NCBI GenBank assembly: GCA_025966335.1
Contig: JAICRS010000010.1
Location: forward strand, 1 to 25,033
From: Nocardioidaceae bacterium
Lineage (GTDB): Bacteria > Actinomycetota > Actinomycetes > Propionibacteriales > Nocardioidaceae
Reading direction: 5' to 3'
Length of the DNA: 25,033 nucleotides
In this document: in pieces, positions 21,834-25,033 of the stretch
How positions within the stretch are numbered: the first letter of the stretch is position 1
How the letters are laid out: the number at the start of each line of letters is the position of its first letter
The notes under the pieces: generated by a model
Told to the model about the DNA's origin: nothing
Seen by the model: only the letters and a program-made list of their open reading frames with translations
Databases searched by the model: none
Program-made: the position numbers and the translations under genes

Positions 21834-22961
21834 ATGTCTGAGCCCATCAAGACCCTTCCCCTGGTCTTCAACGAGCCGCGCGGCCGCAAGAAGCCGCCGC
21901 GCCACCTCGCCGACCTCAGCCCCGCCGAACGCAAGGAGCTGGCGGTCGAGATGGGCCTGCCCGGCTTCCGCGCCAAGCAGCTGTCCACCCACTACTTCTC
22001 GCGGCTGGTCGACGACCCCGCGCAGATGACCGACCTGCCAGCCGCCGAACGCGCATCGTTGGTCGGCGAGCTCCTACCTGAGCTGATGACCCCGCTGCGC
22101 ACGATGGAAGCCGACAAGGGCACCACTCGCAAGACGCTGTGGCGGCTGTTCGACGGCGCGCTCGTCGAGTCGGTGCTGATGCGCTACCCCGACCGGGCCA
22201 CGATGTGTGTGTCCTCGCAGGCCGGATGCGGGATGGCCTGCCCGTTCTGCGCCACCGGGCAGGGCGGTCTGCAGCGGAACATGTCGACGGGGGAGATCGT
22301 CGAGCAGGTCGTTGCCGGCGCCCGCGCGCTCGCCCGTGGCGAGGTGCCGGGCGGTCCCGGCCGGGTGTCCAACGTGGTGTTCATGGGGATGGGCGAGCCG
22401 ATGGCCAACTACAAGGCCGTGATCGGAGCGATCCGGCGGATGACCGAGCCGGCCCCGGACGGGCTCGGGATGTCGGCCCGTGGGGTCACCCTGTCCACGG
22501 TCGGTCTCGTGCCGCGGATCAACCAGCTGACCGAGGAGGGCATCCCGGTCACGCTGGCGCTGTCGCTGCACGCACCCGACGACGAGCTGCGCAACGAGCT
22601 GGTGCCGATCAACACCCGGTGGTCGGTTCATGAGGCGGTCGAAGCGGCCTGGAACTACGCCCGCGTCACGAAGCGCCGGGTCTCGATCGAGTACGCCATG
22701 ATGCGCGACATCAACGACCAGGGCTGGCGGGCCGATCTGCTCGGCGAGGTGCTCACGTCGTACGGCGACTGGGGCTGGGTGCACGTCAACCTGATCCCGC
22801 TGAACCCGACTCCGGGCTCGAAGTGGACCGCCTCGCGGCGTGAGGACGAGCGCGAGTTCGTCCGCAGGCTCGAGGCCAAGGGCGTGCCGACCACGGTGCG
22901 CGACACCCGCGGCCAGGAGATCGACGGGGCCTGCGGGCAGCTCGCCGCGGTCGAGGCCTGA
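21834..22961 (+). CDS. rlmN: RlmN, 23S rRNA A2503/tRNA A37 C2-methyltransferase
   Basis: A radical SAM enzyme that methylates A2503 in 23S rRNA and A37 in some tRNAs. Length is 375 aa. The iron-sulfur cluster motif is CxxxCxxC: Cys132, Cys136 and Cys139 in GCGMACPFCATG. The methyl-carrying cysteine is Cys367 in DGACGQLA, and VSSQAGC precedes the cluster as usual. Also present are FMGMGEPMANY and LALSLHAPDDELRNELVPIN, and IPLNPTPGS. The start is ATG at 21834; the 60-nt gap before it has no strong ribosome binding site but has GACACT at 21819-21824 as a possible -10, suggesting a very short leader. In mycobacteria rlmN also follows cdsA. Confidence 0.96.
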   Translation: MSEPIKTLPLVFNEPRGRKKPPRHLADLSPAERKELAVEMGLPGFRAKQLSTHYFSRLVDDPAQMTDLPAAERASLVGELLPELMTPLRTMEADKGTTRKTLWRLFDGALVESVLMRYPDRATMCVSSQAGCGMACPFCATGQGGLQRNMSTGEIVEQVVAGARALARGEVPGGPGRVSNVVFMGMGEPMANYKAVIGAIRRMTEPAPDGLGMSARGVTLSTVGLVPRINQLTEEGIPVTLALSLHAPDDELRNELVPINTRWSVHEAVEAAWNYARVTKRRVSIEYAMMRDINDQGWRADLLGEVLTSYGDWGWVHVNLIPLNPTPGSKWTASRREDEREFVRRLEAKGVPTTVRDTRGQEIDGACGQLAAVEA

Positions 22962-22990
22962 CCCCGCCGCTGGCTCCACGCAGTTTGTCC

Positions 22991-22996
22991 TAGGCT
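22991..22996 (+). promoter_or_regulatory. -10 box, leaderless promoter of the methyltransferase
   Basis: TAGGCT ends 7 nt before GTG at 23004, the third instance of this hexamer at this position in the window. No Shine-Dalgarno sequence is present. Confidence 0.55.
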
Positions 22997-23003
22997 CAGG
23001 GTC

Positions 23004-23603
23004 GTGAGTTCCAGCGGGGCCTCGTACTACGACGACGAGGCCGGTGTCTACGACGAGACCCGAGGCGGCCAACCGCGTGCGCAGGCCGCAGCCGAGGCCG
23101 TCGCGTCCTTGGTGCCCTCCGGCGGAGTCGCTGTGGACGTCGCCGGCGGCACCGGAATCGTGTCGGCGGAGCTCGCGCGGATGGGCTGGTCCGTGCTCGT
23201 CTCGGACCTGTCGGTCGGCATGCTCCAGGTGGCCGCCGAACGGCTGCCCGGCCGGGTCCTGGCCTGCTCGGCCGACCGGCTCGCGCTCCGCGATGCGTCG
23301 GTCGACCTGGTCACCACGATCTGGCTCCTGCACCTGCTGCCGGTCCCGGTCGCGGACCGGGTGGTCGTCGAGGCGGCGAGGGTGCTGCGCCCGGGCGGTC
23401 ATCTCGTGACCACGGTCGACAAGGACCTGGCACATGGCCGCGCCCGGCGTACCAACGCCGACCACGGTGAGCGGGTCACCGACGTCGCCCGTCGGCACGG
23501 TCTGGCCTTCCTCGGGGGCACGTCGTTCGCGACCAGCACCCAGTGGCGCTCGGCCGACGGCGGCCAGGTGTTCGCGGTCTCGGCCTACCGGAAGGAGGGC
23601 TAG
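23004..23603 (+). CDS. Class I SAM-dependent methyltransferase
   Basis: A 199-aa protein of the Methyltransf_11/25 type. SAM-binding motif I is AVDVAGGTGIVS (43-54); motif II, LVSDLSVGMLQVA, includes the acidic residue that binds the ribose; the post-motif region has LACSADRLALRDASVDLVTT and the beta5 strand VLRPGGHLVTTVD. This resembles UbiE/menaquinone- or small-molecule methyltransferases, but the substrate cannot be assigned. GTG start with a leaderless promoter. The stop overlaps the convergent LOG gene stop by 4 nt (CTAG shared). Confidence 0.85.
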   Translation: MSSSGASYYDDEAGVYDETRGGQPRAQAAAEAVASLVPSGGVAVDVAGGTGIVSAELARMGWSVLVSDLSVGMLQVAAERLPGRVLACSADRLALRDASVDLVTTIWLLHLLPVPVADRVVVEAARVLRPGGHLVTTVDKDLAHGRARRTNADHGERVTDVARRHGLAFLGGTSFATSTQWRSADGGQVFAVSAYRKEG

Positions 23604-24703
23604 GGTCGGGCCAGCAGCGGAGCCACCTCGGCCAGGTCGTCGACGAGGTGCACGACCGGCTGCATCGCCCGGCCCCTGGCCAGCGACTCCAGCAGCGGCC
23701 ACGCGGGGACCACGTTGGTCCAGTAGTCGCGGCCGACCAGCACCATCGGCGCCACCGTGGCCGGGTCGGCGTAGTAGTTCTCGCAGGCGTCCTGGAAGAT
23801 CTCCTGCACGGTCCCGCCGGCCCCGGGCAGGAACACGATGCCGGACGCGCACAGGTGCAGCAGGATGTCCTCGCGGATCGCGTTCTTGAAGTACTTCGCG
23901 ATCGAGGTCGCGAACGGGTTCGGCGGCTCGTGCCCGTAGTGCCACGTGGGGATCCCGACCGAGCGGTTGCCGTCCGGCCACCGCTCGAGCACATCGAACC
24001 CGGCCCGCGCCCAGTCGGTGATCGAGGGCCGGAAGCTCGGCGTGGCAGTGAGCATCGAGAGCGCCTGGTCGACCTCCTCGAGGGGACGGTCGGCCAGGTA
24101 GGCGCCGAGGTTGGCGGCCTCCATGGCACCGGGCCCGCCACCGGTGCACACCAGCAGGTCCTTCCCGGCCAGCTCGTGGGCCAGGTGCGCGGCGGCGGCG
24201 TACGCGGGCGAGCCGCGCTCCAACGCGTGACCGCCCATCATCCCGACCAGGTCGGTGCCCTCCACGCAGTCGCGCAGGGCGTCGTCGATGGCGTGGTCGT
24301 GCAGGGCCTGGGCCAACGAGACGTCGAGCGAGGCCGGCTGCTGGGACCAGGCGTAGATCCGGGCGTCCGGTGTCTGCTCGTAGGACGAGTCGATCCCGTC
24401 GTACAGCTCCTGCGGCGAGTAGAGCGCCGCGCGGTAGGAGTTGACCGGCACGTCCGGAACCAGAGGGAAGATCAGCGCGCCGCGCGAGCGCAAGGCGTTC
24501 TCCGCGCCGTCGGCGAACGCGCAGCCGAGGAAGAGTGCGCCGGCCACGTCGAGCCGGACGAGGTCGTCGCCGCGTCCGGTCAGGTCGAGCGCCTGCAGGG
24601 ACCAACCGGCCATCGTTGTGGCACCGTCGGCGACCCGTTGGTCGAACTCGTCGAGGGTCTCCACCTCGATCGTGCGGCCGCGTTCCTTCTTCACGCGGCC
24701 CAT
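23600..24703 (-). CDS. LOG-family (lysine decarboxylase-like fold) protein
   Basis: A 367-aa Rossmann-fold protein. The LOG family nucleotide/phosphate-binding motifs are CTGGGPGAMEAANLGA (186-201) and PGAGGTVQEIF (293-303). The family includes cytokinin riboside 5'-monophosphate phosphoribohydrolases and PpnN-type nucleosidases; this one is much longer than plant-type LOGs (about 200 aa), with about 150 extra N-terminal residues, so I call only the family. The ATG at 24703 has only TCAGG before it. The 56-bp palindromic element begins 7 nt upstream of the start, so it dominates the 5' region. Downstream it is convergent with the methyltransferase. Confidence 0.82.
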   Translation of the reverse strand: MGRVKKERGRTIEVETLDEFDQRVADGATTMAGWSLQALDLTGRGDDLVRLDVAGALFLGCAFADGAENALRSRGALIFPLVPDVPVNSYRAALYSPQELYDGIDSSYEQTPDARIYAWSQQPASLDVSLAQALHDHAIDDALRDCVEGTDLVGMMGGHALERGSPAYAAAAHLAHELAGKDLLVCTGGGPGAMEAANLGAYLADRPLEEVDQALSMLTATPSFRPSITDWARAGFDVLERWPDGNRSVGIPTWHYGHEPPNPFATSIAKYFKNAIREDILLHLCASGIVFLPGAGGTVQEIFQDACENYYADPATVAPMVLVGRDYWTNVVPAWPLLESLARGRAMQPVVHLVDDLAEVAPLLARP

Positions 24704-24709
24704 CCTGAC

Positions 24710-24765
24710 ACCGACTTGTCAGACGGGTGGGTGGCCATAGCCGCTCACGCGTCTGACAACTCGGT
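24710..24765. repeat. 56-bp palindromic element, copy 3 (between RIO kinase and LOG genes)
   Basis: The left arm ACCGACTTGTCAGACG (24710-24725) and right arm (24750-24765, reverse complement ACCGAGTTGTCAGACG) differ at one base and flank a 24-nt centre. The centre can fold into a 9-bp stem with G-U pairs and a CATA loop (24727-24748). It fills nearly all of the 61-bp intergenic gap; its outer end touches the RIO kinase stop codon. Confidence 0.9.
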
Positions 24766-25033
24766 CAGAAGGCGTGCGCCAGCAGGTCGGAGAACAGCTG
24801 GTGCTCGTCGGCGAGGTGGTCGGCGAGCCCCCTGGCCCGGAACCAGGTGCAGACGTTGTGGCAGTCGCGCATCAGGAAGTCCATCCCGGCCGGGTTGCCG
24901 ACGATGTCGACCGCCTGCGGCAGGTCGATGATCACCAGCCGGTCGCCGGCGGCGAGGATGTTGTACGGCGACAGGTCACCAGGCGCGATGCCGTGCCGGG
25001 CCAGCTCGCCCATCGCATCCCGGAGCTGGTCGA
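24765..25033 (-). CDS. RIO-type kinase, C-terminal part (5' partial)
   Basis: The upstream part lies beyond the window end; the frame is open to 25033 (first visible codons encode DQLRDAMGELARHGIAP). The catalytic loop is GDLSPYNILA, with the catalytic Asp and the metal-binding Asn, and the metal-binding Asp is in LVIIDLPQAVD; this IDLPQ (IDFPQ) form is typical of RIO kinases. After that come CHNVCTWFRARGL and a short helix ending LLAHAF. In archaea and eukaryotes RIO proteins act in ribosome maturation; the role in actinobacteria is unclear. The TGA at 24767-24765 abuts the palindromic element. Confidence 0.85.
   Translation of the reverse strand, partial: DQLRDAMGELARHGIAPGDLSPYNILAAGDRLVIIDLPQAVDIVGNPAGMDFLMRDCHNVCTWFRARGLADHLADEHQLFSDLLAHAF

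Noticed and set aside
22074..24605. An 843-residue open frame on the minus strand across rlmN and beyond
   Set aside because: It is a shadow of rlmN and the methyltransferase, and runs in another frame of the LOG gene.

Overview
The window is GC-rich chromosomal DNA from an actinobacterium. A Nocardioides-like member of the Propionibacteriales is my best guess, not a proven assignment. The gene order glnD-ffh-amidohydrolase-rpsP-khpA-rimM-trmD-rplS-lepB-rnhB-DUF2469-yraN-comM-dprA-xerC-M23-rpsB-tsf-pyrH-frr-cdsA-rlmN follows the conserved actinobacterial backbone known from Mycobacterium. GTG and TTG starts are common. Several genes have a TAGGCT-like -10 box 6-7 nt before the start codon, the mark of leaderless mRNAs.

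Layout. Positions 1-6105: the 3' part of glnD (nitrogen signalling), ffh (signal recognition particle), a secreted or lipoprotein beta-propeller, and a metal-dependent amidohydrolase. Positions 6124-9978: an RNA and ribosome block (rpsP, khpA, a strong hairpin terminator, rimM, trmD, a structured leader, rplS), then lepB. Positions 10014-15363: rnhB, DUF2469, yraN, comM, dprA and xerC, mostly nucleic-acid-processing genes. Positions 15311-15934: a divergent M23-like exported protein on the minus strand. Positions 15935-16800: an 866-nt gene-free interval with two diverged copies of a ~170-bp repeat, each with a 13-bp perfect inverted repeat, followed by a long rpsB leader. Positions 16801-21773: rpsB, tsf, pyrH, frr, cdsA and a histidine-phosphatase-like protein. 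Positions 21834-25033: rlmN, a class I methyltransferase, then on the minus strand a LOG-family protein and the C-terminal part of a RIO-type kinase.

The coding content is mostly housekeeping: translation (S16, RimM, TrmD, L19, S2, EF-Ts, RRF, RlmN), protein export (Ffh, LepB), nucleotide and lipid precursor synthesis (PyrH, CdsA) and DNA processing. The most unusual content is non-coding. A family of three 56-bp palindromic elements shares arms close to ACCGACTTGTCAGACG, all with a 24-nt centre. Two sit in frame inside glnD and trmD in the same codon phase. The third almost exactly fills the 61-bp gap between the RIO kinase and LOG genes. They resemble protein-coding palindromic repeats known from Rickettsia in behaviour, not in sequence, and are my leading candidate for something undescribed. 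The second candidate is the twin repeat upstream of rpsB.
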